Assembly: GCF_037975245.1 (NCBI RefSeq)
Contig: NC_092567.1
Coordinates: 25,038,876 to 25,102,875 of the forward strand
Reading direction: 5' to 3'
DNA: 64,000 nt
From: Apostichopus japonicus
Taxonomy: Eukaryota; Echinodermata; Holothuroidea; Aspidochirotida; Stichopodidae
The position numbers were made by a program, and so were the translations under genes. Positions 39,661-52,104 of the stretch are shown here, piece after piece. Below the pieces are notes generated by a model. The model saw only the letters and a list, made by a program, of their open reading frames with translations, was not told the DNA's origin and made no database searches. How positions within the stretch are numbered: position 1 is the stretch's first letter; each line of letters begins with the position of its first letter.

Positions 39661-39864
39661 TAGGAGATTTAATTTCAAGTTCTCTGAGCAGAAAGGAACG
39701 AGTACACAGTCCCAAGAATAATTACAAAAGACACGAGTACGAGTAAATGAAATCTGAGTACACGGTAGGCCTACGAGTATTAAGTCCCAGTGAGTACAAA
39801 GTCCTAAGTATATAAAAGTCCGACCACAATTACGGATATACATGTATTCGAGTACGATATTCAA

Positions 39865-41524
39865 AATTTCAAATCGATACTAGCATTGTGCTTATATACC
39901 ATCACCCTTGAATACGAATAAAAAGAAGAAAAATGCTTACCATATGCAAATGCTCTAGGGCTCAAGTTGATTGTTTCCTGTAAGGAATCTGGTGTTAATT
40001 TGGACTCGACAGCACACTGGAGGACGATCCTCGGTTACTTCCGGAACAAGATGGAACGAGCCCTAACACGTGACCGTATGTCTGGTTATCATTGGAGAGT
40101 TTCCGACTGTTTCTAACAATAGGTTATAGATTACCATGTGTTGTTATAACACTTTGGCTGGCAATCAGGTTTTAGTGTACCAATTGTTTCAACGTTCAGT
40201 CACGGAGGTATGAGAGCGGATTAAAATGTTACGAGGGACCAAAAAACAAAATAAAATGATAAAGAGCTCCTCTCCAACAGTCGCTAAATTAGATGGTGGT
40301 TTGTGGTTTCATTGCGAATTAAAGATATAATGCAACGTTTTTTTCCTCAAAAAAATCCTTTTGTAGCATTTCTCCATCAATAATTAAATGTCTTTACACA
40401 AAGGAAACTATAGATGCGAGACTATACACTGCTCATGAGATTGTTACTCCGAGACACAAAAAAATAGATATGGGTCTAATCACGAATACGATTTGAAACC
40501 AGCAGCCACGATTAACAAGGCCGAGAAACATTGATACACATAATATTCTGAGACATAAACAATGTCAAACCTTTCACTCACAACAATATATTTATAAAAC
40601 ACCCTGTCACGTGATCAGAAATCCAGCTAGCTTTTATTGTCCGCGACACTTGTGTATTCACATTATGGAAGCAACAGATCGGATAAAGTCATTAAGAAAG
40701 ACTAATTAATCATGTAAACCGAATCTCCCGACAGCCGAAAAGAACAGACTAAACAAGAGATTCCATTCGTATTGAACATCAAATGATTTTGAAATGCAAA
40801 AAAGATCACTTTGGAAATTATAAATCCGACAAATGTCTCATCCAAAGAAGAGTCATGCTATGAGCGAATAAACGTCAACATGTCGGTGTCTAGGCTCTGA
40901 TCATGTGAGAGACAAAATGGTTAACATCTGTGAGGTGTAATATGTGTAATACAGAGTTCATCGAAACGACACCAAAACGTGCAAAATATAAATTAACTAT
41001 AAGTTATCAGTCTGTTGTGGCTTTTAAACACGGTTTCCTGCGCGTTTAAGTCCAAGTTCTCCCACCATGCAGTGACTGATGCTATTAAATCAAACTGGAA
41101 TGTTAACAGTTAGAGACAGAGACTTTAAAAACACTATAGTTACTGTATTGATATAACCATCTGCAAGGAGTGATATATTTTAGGTGTCCTCTTCATTCAT
41201 CTTAGAATGCGACATTGTTCTGTATCACGGGAGCGTACTAAATCTGTTTCTCATACGCCGTGTAAATCGAGTCAAATGCATACAAGTCCTTCATTCAAAG
41301 ATTCCATCATACAATGGGGTGTTTTAAAAGGACACACCTAGAATTTCTCACAGTCAGTGATGAGAGATAAAAGAGACAAATAAACTAACACAAAGGAAGA
41401 ATTGGTGAATGTCCTTTGAGATATGTTTGTTTAAAGGGACTATCCTAGTATGTATAGTGCAGGCCCGATTCAAAGTGGGGGAGGGGGTAAACAATTTGGT
41501 CAAATGGTTTTGGGGTAAGGAGTA

Positions 41525-41557
<33 letters not shown>

Positions 41558-44535
41558 CGGTATATATATATAGGCCTATATATAGCCTATATATAGCCTA
41601 TATATATATATAGTATACTATATTATTAGTAGTAATTGAATATAACCATAACTTTGAGTCAGTGACTGAACTAGAAAAGAAACATCTTTCCAGCCTCTAT
41701 TGATGTAGCTGACCGATTTTGAACGCCATAGTCACTGGACCATTACATGATCTTACATCACATTACATTGTCACTAGCTTCAATCATGGAACGCCGAATA
41801 ACTATCTCATATTATGATGATGACCCACCCGGAAGGCTCTGAAATGTTATTCCTGCGTCATAAAAATACAAATCAAGTCGTTCGTAGATCTCAACAGGTT
41901 GGTAGGTCTAAGACACAGGCTATCACAAACATAATCAAGTTATTCATTATTAATCATTATTTGGAATAAACCTTGACTGTATTCAAACAAGCATCATTAT
42001 TGGATTTTATAGCATCGTTTAGTGTGAAAATTGGACAAAATCAGAGCAAATTAACCAACTTTCAAACAAATCAGTTGCTTTCCTCAGAATAATCTCCAAA
42101 ACTAGTGCATAACATCAACCTATTTTGTCAACTTAATGGACTTCCATTTGCAAACATTGCAGGCGTCCAATTTCTTATATTTGTTAATTGGATTACAAAG
42201 TCATTATAAAGCAAACATGTCCTTGTATTTCCAATTATAGATATTTTATGTTCAATTCTTCAGAGATAATTTTCTTAATCATCTTCATGAAAACTTTCTT
42301 GAATTAAGAGTGTTCTTAATGTTCCTTGGCATTATTTCGATGTCGCTTTAGTGTTATCGTTCTGCCAAAGTGACCTTCTTTTTTTTGTGTTAATATCTCT
42401 GATTATAGAATAACTTAAGGCAACTTACTTAACTATCATGGGTGGACTTATGTGATAGCCTGGAGCTCAAATAGTGACGTATAACTCCCTTTATACATAC
42501 AGCCAAGGACATTTGGTCGCTTGAAGATTATCATCGCCTTGTATGAGTTCTGCTTTAGCTAAAGAAATAACATAAAACCGTTTCGACTATTTTGGCCTTG
42601 GGGAATCGGACAACGGTTTATTGAAGGGAATCTGGAATGCGTTCTGTTTTCACCACTAATAATTTATGTATAAGGATGAATTTATATAGATGTAAAAGTA
42701 AATCTTGAAGACGAATTTGTCCTTTCTTTCTGCAAACATAAAGGTGAATAAAAAAAAACATTAGCACAATGCCAATAACCTTTGTGATACCCATGATGGA
42801 GAAGGCCCTATATAACCATAGAATCTGCTGAAAGATAACAATCTCAGTTTATGAGATCCGTTCTAGAGAAATACTTGCAACCGTCTGGAAAATCGCGTTT
42901 GGAAATCTTCAAATGTTCAGTACACCACTTTATGTGCCATTTTTTTTAGAATTGCCTTAACGTGTATAACACTGCAACCGACATTTCACAGAACTGAACT
43001 TTTGGTATCTTGCAATACAGAAAACAATGTTTACTTGGCAGTCGAATAATTTGGGAAGTTGTGATTGACTGTAACATAACAACAATAACATTAAGTTTAT
43101 ACTTAAGTCATTTTGAAATGAAGGTTTTTCCGACAAAGAATATTCCTCGCGGTAAAAGAGATATGACGGAAGAAATTAAGTTTGTAACTATGACAACCTC
43201 CAAATAAATCTATACTAACAGCAAACCGTACAATAGCTTACTTTCCTCTTTTCTTATTCTCCTCGCAAAGTTTGGTTCCATAACAACTAAATTCAAGAAC
43301 ACTGGTAGCTGATTTTGGTTTGTAATTTAAGTGTAAAGGTTAGTGAAGCGTCATCTACATTAAGGGTATTTTGATCAAATATTTAAGAATATGGTTTTAA
43401 TCAAGTTTCTAATTTTAAAGAAAATATCAAAACGAATATCCAACGTTATATTTTTAATTTGAAATTAACTACATTTTATCGGATGTTTTCGTGGTATCCA
43501 CGTGGTATGACAATCGACCTATTAGCAATAAGTACTGAAAACATTTGCGCGTCACTATATGTACTATATAGTCAGGCTTACAGTTTGATTGCATTTAATT
43601 GGTGGAACATTATGACGTCATAATTTGTATCACGATCGTTCGACGATGACTTGAAACTGCTGTGTGATGTTTCATTTACGTATATAATATCAGTTGCTGT
43701 TATACTGTGTTAATCGTTGATGATAACTCGCTCCGACGATGCTGTAACTAGTCGATGTACATTTGGGGTCATCTAACACTTTTATATTTTCTAAGCAAAT
43801 TGGAAAAGGGAAACCGACCGTGAAAATATAAACAACTTAGAAAGAGCAAAGAAGTAAACAGAGTATAGGATAGATTTAAGGCCTATTCAGCAAGTTCTAC
43901 TGAATCTGTTATGTTATGTAATGTTTATATTATTTCGCCAAAAAAAAAAAAAAATTACCAGAGGACAAACAAAGCCTTCACATTGACAACTATATAAATC
44001 TTTTACATCAATCCACTTAATAAGATCCGAATTAGCTGTTCTAATGACAATATTTAGATACTGTTTTAACTATTTTATAGATAGTTAGATATTACAATGT
44101 TATTCTAAAAATATATCCTCACTCACAAATAACTTACGATTACTTGCATGAATCAGATATTTAATAACTGAAAAAGATTGAAGTTCACAAAGCGATACTG
44201 AAAATGATTAAAGCAGGTATTTTGCGCTTGTCTGCAATTTTACCATGCCTAACTATTATAACTAAAAATATGCCGGGTTGGAAATGATCAAACATATTGA
44301 AAGACACTTTCACTCAAGTTCGCCGAATAAATATGAATGACAATGATCGATCAATTCGATTGTTAACATATCGAATCCACAGACCGCAATCTCAATAGTA
44401 TTAATAATTCCTATATGTTAAAATATAATTTAAAACGTGTAAACATTCACTTCATGGTTTTATAATACAACTTTGAACGGGCAAGCTATAGTGACCTACA
44501 CTGAAATGGGATTTTACTCCGTAACGAATGGCATA
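39865..44535. other. non-coding, no gene seen
   Basis: About 4.7 kb. A TA-rich block with GGCCTATATATAGCC palindromic words lies at 41531-41620. No gene, RNA or tandem array is supported elsewhere. Confidence 0.5.
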
Positions 44536-44544
44536 AAAGAAGTG

Positions 44545-44756
44545 CGGTGGCCTAATAGGGACATAGGAAAGAAAAAAATTGAGATAAAAAGTCAGCAGTT
44601 TTAGATTAAAAGTCAAACTTTTGAGATAAAAAGTCAACATTTTAAGATAAAAAATCTAAATTTTGAGATAAAAAGTAAACATTTTGAGATAAAAGGTCAA
44701 TATTTTGAGATTTGGGGTCACTTTTTCTTTTTCTAAGTCCATATTAAGCCACCGTT
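44545..44756. mobile_element. small TIR element with 9-bp target duplication
   Basis: The left end CGGTGGCCTAATAGGGAC matches the inverted right end CGGTGGCTTAATATGGAC. The perfect 9-mer AAAGAAGTG flanks the insert (44536-44544 and 44757-44765). Nine-base duplications are typical of Mutator-like elements, but the ends are too short to assign a superfamily. The interior is mostly a 22-base tandem repeat (TTTTGAGATAAAAAGTCAA type) at 44578-44712. No coding sequence. Confidence 0.75.
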
Positions 44757-44765
44757 AAAGAAGTG

Positions 44766-45815
44766 ATAGAAATCAACTATAAAAAAGTGTTTAAAATGAC
44801 ACATAAATTGACTACAAGCATCAGTCATGATATATCTTTATTGATATTGACGAGGAATTTATTTTATAATATTTCATTCCAGTAGAGGTTACAAGTAATT
44901 TGCCTCCACTACAGATGAATATATTAAAATTAAACATATTTGGAATATATGCTTGAAGGAACAAACCTTCACTTATATGTAATATTCATCCACTGGTTAA
45001 CGTCTGTTATAAGATTTGCTCGAATTCATCCGAGATTAATTTGGAGGATATTTTAATCATTTTAGCTTCATATTCGCAGATTTGTAGATTTAATTCGTGC
45101 TCTATTAACGATCTGCTTTCAGATCTATGTAAATCACAAATAAATTTTAGGTTTATGCTTCCATGACTGCTTAAAATTCAGTTTATTTCTCTATCTCAGA
45201 TCATAATTATGGAATCTTTATGTCAAAAAAAAGAACGTCTCAATTTGTGCGCGAAATGATCCCGGAGGCTGAACTGCGTTGTCCAAGAGAAATACACCGA
45301 CGATATGTCTTTATATTTACTTTTCCTTTATGCTCATTTATGAAATGCCCGTAGGTCTCGGTAAACGCAGATTTTAGCAATTGGTAGTTGAGACGTCTGG
45401 TTTTAAGGATTTAGTAGGCAGAGACCATTTGGCATTCATTACACTGAATATGACGTCATTACTGTCAGAACGATAACAAACCACGCGTGTTAAAGGTGTC
45501 AGTGCCATTACGTCATTCTATGGCAAGCCATTCGGAACATTAATAGCTGTGACTACGCGTGCTCGCAACAGTGCAGCGTTTCAACAGGGAGTTCCATTAC
45601 TCCCTGGTTCAACTTCATGTGAAATTAGTTTATCGAAAAGGTCGGGAAGAGGGAGGGTGGGGGAAAACAGAGGCTACAATGTTTATTTAAAATTCCTCTC
45701 CTTAGTTGTTTTTGGTGTAACTGTGAATATTGGTAGCAGTAGAATGGGACAGCTAGTGGACTCTATGGTACGCCTAGAGGAGTATGAAGATGCTAGATAG
45801 CTCAAAAGGTCTGCT
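44766..45815. other. non-coding, no gene seen
   Basis: An 83-codon plus-strand ORF at 45549-45800 is unremarkable. Nothing else was found. Confidence 0.5.
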
Positions 45816-45847
45816 ATGTTCTGCTTTGTGTAAAAGTAAGTTGGCCT

Positions 45848-45878
45848 GACGTTTCGATCCTAGCAGGATCTTCGTCAA
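45848..45878 (-). ncRNA. hammerhead-ribozyme-like motif, minus strand
   Basis: This is the mirror copy in the left arm: UUGACGA, hairpin AGATCC/GGATC with a GCTA-type loop, GAAA, CGUC. It has the same C-to-U change at core position 3. The two copies differ only in variable positions (N7 of the core and the helix II loop). Confidence 0.4.
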
Positions 45879-45893
45879 AGGCTTCTTTAGCCT

Positions 45894-45924
45894 TTGAAGA
45901 AGATCCTACTAGGATCGAAACGTC
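45894..45924 (+). ncRNA. hammerhead-ribozyme-like motif, plus strand
   Basis: The order is UUGAAGA, hairpin AGATCC/GGATC, GAAA, CGUC. The known core is CUGANGA, helix II, GAAA, helix III, NUH. All core bases fit except position 3, which is U instead of the usually essential C, so activity is doubtful. The helix III bases ACGU are self-complementary, as in hammerheads that work as dimers. Confidence 0.4.
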
Positions 45925-46017
45925 AGACCAACTTACTTTTACACATTCTCTTACACAGGCTCTCTAGTGAATAAGCAGTTTGCTAACAGTTTTATTTTAT
46001 TTTGATGTTCTGCTTTG

Positions 46018-47093
46018 AAAAGTTGTATTCGGGCAGGGTAACTTCACACCTTCCTCTTGATCAACACAGTATGTTACAAAGTTTTATGTGTAGTTTCACG
46101 TGGTTTCATCGAAAATAAAAACAACAACATCAAAGTAAGAAAACAAACATATAATACAAACAATAACAGAGTTACAATAAGATTGGGTGTTGATGATAAC
46201 ATCAATTCGAGAACACAAACACAGCCAGATATATAATACAGCTCTGATCAATACTAATCAGTCTATTTCAGAACTGTAGGTCACCTGGGATATTGAACTT
46301 GAGTTCCCCGAGCTTTGATTGGATAGTAAGTTCGGTTACTTAGCAACACTGAAATACATCACTCTAAAATATAAAAAAAATCACTTATTTCACTTCTGCT
46401 TAACTGTTCTTGACCTCTGATAGAAACAGAAGAGAAAAGAAAAGACAAAGAAGGCTTTGAAAAATCACTCTACGCATGCGCATACCAATAAATATAAGTT
46501 AATCATGTACGATATAACTATGAAAAATGAAGATAAAGGGACGCCTCGGGTGTATAAATAGCCACTAAAGCTCTTCCTTCTAGAAGGTTTATTGAGTTGA
46601 TCCAACCATGGAGCTATCCGACCGTAATTTGTGACTTTATGAAGGAAAGTCTCCCGTTTAGCAAAGATGCAGCTTTATGTCCTTGGATTAACATATTTGA
46701 TATTTTACAAAGGAACGCGAAACGTGCATATAATAGATGAAAAGAAACTAGTATTAACAGTGTTTTAACTTGACGGTCATGAAATAAGAAAATAAAACTA
46801 CACGACATGAATGGGAATACGAGGTTATGTTATTTCGTTACAATGGGTCATTGTTAGTTAGGACTTAGGTAGGTGCTATTTTGACAATACCTTTTTGCAA
46901 AATACATATACAAGGAATTTAAGTAACTAATTAATAAGTGACACATATACATGCCGCCCTAAGTGAATTCAACTCTTTCACAACAGTTAGGTCGACATCG
47001 CGTAAAATAACACTTAGGGCGACATAGGAATGTTTCTGTGAACTGAAGTATACAGCAGCCACTGGGTATACTGGGTGCTGAAGTGCTCTCAGT
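46018..47093. other. non-coding; contains a small inverted repeat
   Basis: ATGCCGCCCTAAGTG (46951-46965) and CACTTAGGGCGACAT (47011-47025) form a 15-base stem with one mismatch around a 45-base loop. Short ORFs at 46931-47162 span it. Their meaning is unclear. Confidence 0.4.
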
Positions 47094-47150
47094 AAGGTCG
47101 TAATTCCACTGTAGGCGTTTGTCACCTGTATCGAACAATACTAGTTCTGT
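47094..47150. repeat. dispersed 57-bp repeat, copy 1
   Basis: AAGGTCGTAATTCCACTGTA and the following bases through CTAGTTCTGT match 61291-61347 at all but about 3 of 57 positions. The copies are about 14 kb apart and differ in flanking sequence on both sides. Confidence 0.85.
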
Positions 47151-48089
47151 TTTTGGTGACATATTTGCCTTACTCTAGAGATCAAACATGATGCTAACCA
47201 ACTCGAAATTATTTGTGATTCCTAAAGCCGGATCTCGAAAGAGATACTTTGAACAGACTTTTGTTAATGAAATGGATATAAACGCTAATTGAACGCTAAT
47301 TGCTCAACAAATATTAACTGAAATATCCTGAGATGTTCATCGCTGCTGATAGAAAACAGAGTAATATTTAAATGGCATATTTACATTTATATTCTGACCC
47401 AATCTCAATAAAATCATTGACCATTTTTTTCGTTCCATCCAATAATATTTCAAACGATAAATATTCACAATTATGGAAAAGTATTAGTAACAATAGTTAG
47501 TCATAAAGTACCATTTACTAGAAAGGAATTCACGCTTTCCTTTTAACTCAGCATTTGTGGTTTGTTCTGCGATTTGATCGAATCTACCGTGCCTTATTAT
47601 GCACAATATTCTGACAATACTTATGGTCACTTCTAAGAAGTATTCTATATTAGTACTTATTTGTACAAGCTAATGGGTTATTTTTCTCTGTTTTGATATA
47701 TTTCTAGAAAAGTGAGCTAGCATGAAAGTACCAACCAGAAGGTAACGTCATGGAGATGGGGTGGGGGCGGGGGGTTGGGGGGGGGGACTTGTGGCAAGCG
47801 GAATTGTGTTCTGAAACAATCCTAAAGTGAGGACGAATAGACGAGAGGCTTAACAAAGATTATGAGAACGTTATTACCGTGGCTCTCGGGACGTCATTCC
47901 TCCTTTTCAGATTATATATCATCAAATATGATTTTTTACTGATGTATTGTCGTTAGCCATGGTCGATTTTACTTTAGTAGAGATGTGAATATCTGGAGGT
48001 CTCTATCTGTATGAAATGTATGAGTAGATATAGATAGGAGGGACCTATAGGTCTGTTTGCATTGTGGAAGTTTTTTAAAACACAAATGG
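47151..48089. other. non-coding, no gene seen
   Basis: A G-rich patch with runs of 6 and 10 G lies at about 47757-47786. Nothing else. Confidence 0.5.
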
Positions 48090-48183
48090 TACTGGGAGGG
48101 GTTTACCGGTAGGGGATTACCATTAGGGGATTACCGGGAGGGGTTACCGGGAGGGGATTAATGGGAGGGGGTTAGCAATAGGG
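48090..48183. repeat. G-rich short tandem repeat
   Basis: About six copies of a 13-16 base unit of GGGATTACCGGGAGG type. Each unit has a G3-G5 run, so the plus strand could form G-quadruplexes. Confidence 0.75.
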
Positions 48184-48333
48184 TAAAAGGAGGAGAACGA
48201 AGATATAAAACATTGTAACTCTGCCCAATATCATATTTATCGCTGTGAATTAAGACAGACATCATTCATTTTCTCTCTGCTGTTAAATCTTGGCGACACC
48301 CGTGACTTAGCCTCACTTAATGTAATACACAAC

Positions 48334-48501
48334 CAGGGGTGCAACCACCATTTTCGTTATGAGAGGGGAGAAATTTTGGTAAGAATGGAGCTCTTACATG
48401 CAACATTTCCCACCTTAGGGGGAAGACTGAGTCATCCTTGATTTGATGTGGGGTTACTGAAGCCCCCCCCCCAAAGAACCCTATATGTGGTTGCGCCCCT
48501 C
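48334..48501. mobile_element. possible third hAT-like MITE
   Basis: CAGGGGTGCAACCAC at the left matches GAGGGGCGCAACCAC read inward from the right at 13 of 15 bases. The size of 168 bases and the CAGGGG start fit small hAT-type MITEs. I could not find an 8-base target duplication, so the call is weaker than for the other two. Confidence 0.45.
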
Positions 48502-49624
48502 ATATTCACATTTACCCCACCTCACTCTTACCTTCACACTCTCAGTATATTGTGCTTCCCAAAATCTCCGTCTTGATCAGCCTCATACCCCACCCTCACG
48601 TCTCGAGAAAATGCTGGTAATTCCTGCTTAACATGCAAGGATTCTCCATTTAGAGGGTAGGCAAAATAACATTGTGGGAGGGGGCGGGTAGAGAGGAGGG
48701 TCAGATGAAAATAGATGGTAACCAGTCAACTCAAAACTAGAATTAACGAATAAAATAAACAAAAATTTAAAGTGTACACACCGATAACGATCCTTGGTAT
48801 CAACTATCGGAGGGGAGGTTTCACCCACCTATTTATTTGTCTGTTCCTTCTGCGTGAACATTTCTGTCTCTAAATATCATATGAAGGCCTATCATCACAC
48901 TTTACGCAAAAGAGCACCAGTCGAGAAGCATTAGTGAGAAAAAAATTCAAAAATATTTATTATTTCATCTCTTCAAAAGTAAGAAGCAGCTTAGTGAATA
49001 GAATTCGGGGGAAACTTTCATAGATTAGAAATTAGAGGAAAAAAAACACAGAAAAACTGAGCAGTGGATATGAATGTCCAAGGAGTGTAGCAAGGAGTTA
49101 ATAAAAAGTTGAGGGAAGCTTTCAGACATTAGGAGAGGAAAACTGTAAAGTTTAAGTTTTCAAATATTCCTGAGAGCAAGCCAAGGGGGAAAGAGGAGGG
49201 GGGGGGGGGGTTCGGTCAATCATATTGAATCTTTTATCCATTGCACGTTGACATATTCAATGACTTCAGCAATGTTTCTTTGTCGCAAGACCCAGATTCG
49301 ATACTCGGTCGCCGCGTTCAATTTCCCTTGCCATTTGATGATATTTCTTGTTTAACATCCTGTGTCACTTTTAACTTTTTCATCTAATAAACGCTTGAGA
49401 CGGATGGATGAAAAAGAACGTGATACGAATTGATCAAAAGCAGAACAAATGGAAAGGAAGACACTGAAGCTACATATAAGTTTGGTAAGAACAGTTAAAA
49501 TATTGGTATTCTTTACTGATAAATAGGTCACTATCTGTCGTCAAGTTTCATTGTTCAGGTCGCTGTAGTTAAAGGTAAGCCAATAGATAGTAAACCTAGC
49601 AGATCGCAGCTTCAGTGACATATG

Positions 49625-49627
<3 letters not shown>

Positions 49628-49686
<59 letters not shown>
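49628..49686. repeat. (TA)n microsatellite
   Basis: About 29 uninterrupted TA dinucleotides. Confidence 0.95.
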
Positions 49687-49687
<1 letters not shown>

Positions 49688-50764
49688 CATGTATTGCTCA
49701 CAGTAATTTGTGCTGTATCAATCAACAGAGATTACAATTCCATTACCTACAAGCACCCTCCCTCATGTATGTTGCAATGGAACATAAAACAGGCCCTAAT
49801 TAAGCTTCCACGATATTTTGGTGTAAAATCTGAAAGTTGCTGATCGGTACACATTGCCACAAACAATATTTAAATATTTGTAAGCTAGATAAAGGCATAG
49901 CGTTCTGTTAAGAATTCAACTCACCCCCCCCCTCACCCCATCCCCTTTGGCAGGAACAATTGTGTCACTCAGCCCCCTTTACCCCCAGTATATCACTGGT
50001 GATGACATGAAATGAACTATATTACCAACTGTTTATTAGGAAGCCCAGAAAACATCACATACTAACAAAACAATTCAGTCAATGAATATTCATGATAACA
50101 GTGTACTACATCAACCAATCCTTTGCTAGGAAGCCTGAATGCCTCACTTAATATCAATCAACATAAAAACCTAATCACAGTTGACACTGACATCCCACAT
50201 GTGGTACTTCATGTACTTCTGTGCTCCCCAGCATCATTATGAATATGCATTTTTCATTATTTTCACTACTCTCAATTTGGCCAATAGTTTTCCACATGGT
50301 ACTTTCAGTTTCCTCATCAGAGCCCTTATATTGACAATATGAGAAATAGATAAAAGGTTTGGAACTGTCCATATTTCCATGTTGGTGCCCTGAAATGAGG
50401 ACAGAAGTACCATAGAGAGTGGTTACTAGCATTAGAAAACGTCCCGGATTTTTCAAGAACCTTCAAGGGCAACAGATGAAGGCCAAGCAATTTCTTTAAA
50501 ATATAAATTAGATTTTCCAAACCATTGAAATCTGGAATAGAGCCCTCTACAAAGACTGTTCATATCCAGCTTACATCCAGTGTTCTAGAATACATTATCA
50601 TCCAATATTTATATTAGATGCCACTGACCCCCATGCTTTGTTTTCTACTCTTTTCAACAAAGCTTGAAAGTGTAAACACTGTTTGAACTTCATAAATAAT
50701 ATCAAACTTGAGAGAAATGAATGCAATTGAAGGACTTCCCTTGTAACAGTTCCAGCTGTCAATA

Positions 50765-50820
50765 AATACATACATACATACATACATACATACATACATA
50801 CATACACACATACATACATA
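50765..50820. repeat. (TACA)n microsatellite
   Basis: About 14 copies of a TACA tetranucleotide with one CACA variant. Minus-strand ORFs with a Tyr-Val-Cys-Met-type repeat come from it. Confidence 0.95.
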
Positions 50821-51320
50821 AACAGTCTGTGCAGTTATTGGAAGGAAATGTCAAGGACAGACACTTCTTCACTGGATCCCCTCTAAGGACCACCAGTGTC
50901 TACTGTCATCTCTTCATTTATATAACAACAGAGCCAATTCGGGGGGGGGGGGGGAATTTTCAGACATTCCTTTCTTGCATAGCACAGCAGTCAAATGGCT
51001 TATTAATATTATGAGGACATATGGTTCCATGCATTAAATAATGGGACAAGTTTCTAAGTTCCAATGTTCCAATATTGGAATAAAGTTCCAAGACTAATGA
51101 ATATTCATTAATCCAAAAAATGCATGTGTTGGTTTAGAGTTTAGTGTAATCAAAACATACTGAAATATTTTCTAGCACCGATGAATATTCATCAACAAAC
51201 ATAAAATGCAACTGTGCATTATTACATTGTGTGGAACGATGAACACTAGCAAGCTTGACGTGTCATGAGACACTGATGTAGCGACATGATGTCACACTAT
51301 GCATATTCCGATATATGATG

Positions 51321-51490
51321 AGTTAATGAATATTCATCATGACAGTACACATCATTTACACTATTTGAATTTATGTATATTCATCATAACATACACATCA
51401 TACACTATTTGAGTTTATGAATATTCATTATAATGTACACATCATTTACACTATTTGAGTTCATGAATATTCATTAAAAGAGTATCTGTA
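51321..51490. repeat. 44-48-bp array around the palindrome ATGAATATTCAT
   Basis: Four units start at 51325, 51373, 51417 and 51463. Each has ATGAATATTCAT or a one-base variant, followed by ACATCATTTACACTATTTGA. Further lone copies of the palindrome occur at about 50083, 51099, 51180 and 51641. Each half contains TATTCAT, which fits the POU/Pit-1-type TATNCAT core. Binding is inference only. Confidence 0.75.
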
Positions 51491-52104
51491 ACTACACAAT
51501 CTGAATTAATTTTATATTCATTGAAGCAGTACACTCCTTCAACTTGTTGTATTGCTCTATAAAGGCACATTTATCCATGACTGGTCCAGTTCACTAAAAC
51601 ACACAGTGTTAGTGACCACAACTTCAAGTATCAAACTGAATGAATATTCAGAGGTGGTATGTTAATGATGATACATTTTGAAAACTAAATTAATTAAGTA
51701 TATAGGTTGAATGTAATGAGCATGATGCATCTAATACAGGAATCCCATATTTCTTGGTTGTGGATGATTACTGGTGATTTGAAGACTATGAAACCCCATA
51801 GAAGCAATTCTACTTATGTTAGAATGGAGTTGCATCAACCATTCTTTGATGGCTTTTTCAAAGACCAAAATGAGTTTGCAACAACATTGTTTTTATGGTA
51901 TATCATCCCTACTACTTTGCACTCTACAAAACACTGCTTATAAATACCACAAAAAGTAATGAGCAAAAATGTACAATTTAGCAATATTTTAATTTGAGGC
52001 AGGACAAACATTTCATCTGAGGCAGGGACAGATACTTTGCTGTAATAGGCTTCAGCTCTAGAAAATAAAAAAACCGAAAAAAAAAAAGTAAATTAAAAAT
52101 GTCA
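51491..52104. other. presumed TOP3B 3' flank
   Basis: This lies immediately downstream of the TOP3B stop codon in transcript sense. A plus-strand ORF of 78 codons at 51707-51943 has no family resemblance. A candidate poly(A) signal is listed separately. Confidence 0.4.
51988..51993 (-). promoter_or_regulatory. candidate poly(A) signal ATTAAA
   Basis: ATTAAA on the minus strand, about 110 bases past the TOP3B stop codon. It is the commonest variant of AATAAA. In AT-rich DNA this hexamer is frequent by chance. Confidence 0.2.

Larger units (their letters stand above)
45829..46004. mobile_element. Penelope-like insertion with inverted hammerhead-like motifs
   Basis: The insert is bounded by a perfect 13-base duplication ATGTTCTGCTTTG (45816-45828 and 46005-46017). 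Inside, 57-base arms (45827-45883 and 45889-45945) form a near-perfect palindrome with a 5-base loop. Each arm, read outward from the loop, carries a helix II hairpin (GATCCTACTAGGATC type), then GAAAC and GTC. Hammerhead ribozymes with this layout are known from Penelope-like elements. The tail is T/A-rich (TTTTATTTTATTTTG). No reverse transcriptase is present, so this is a short non-autonomous or truncated copy. The Penelope assignment is inference. Confidence 0.65.
48502..51320. other. non-coding downstream of TOP3B
   Basis: Contains G or C runs at 49198-49210 and 50941-50954, a TA microsatellite at about 49628-49686 and a (TACA)n tract at about 50765-50820. Short ORFs at 50175-50520 have no recognisable features. 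The part nearest TOP3B could include its 3' untranslated region. Confidence 0.45.

Noticed and set aside
39037-39864. Three minus-strand ORFs with a CTHYWYPNKA repeat
   Set aside because: Products of the 87-bp array. The phrase jumps between frames as unit length changes.
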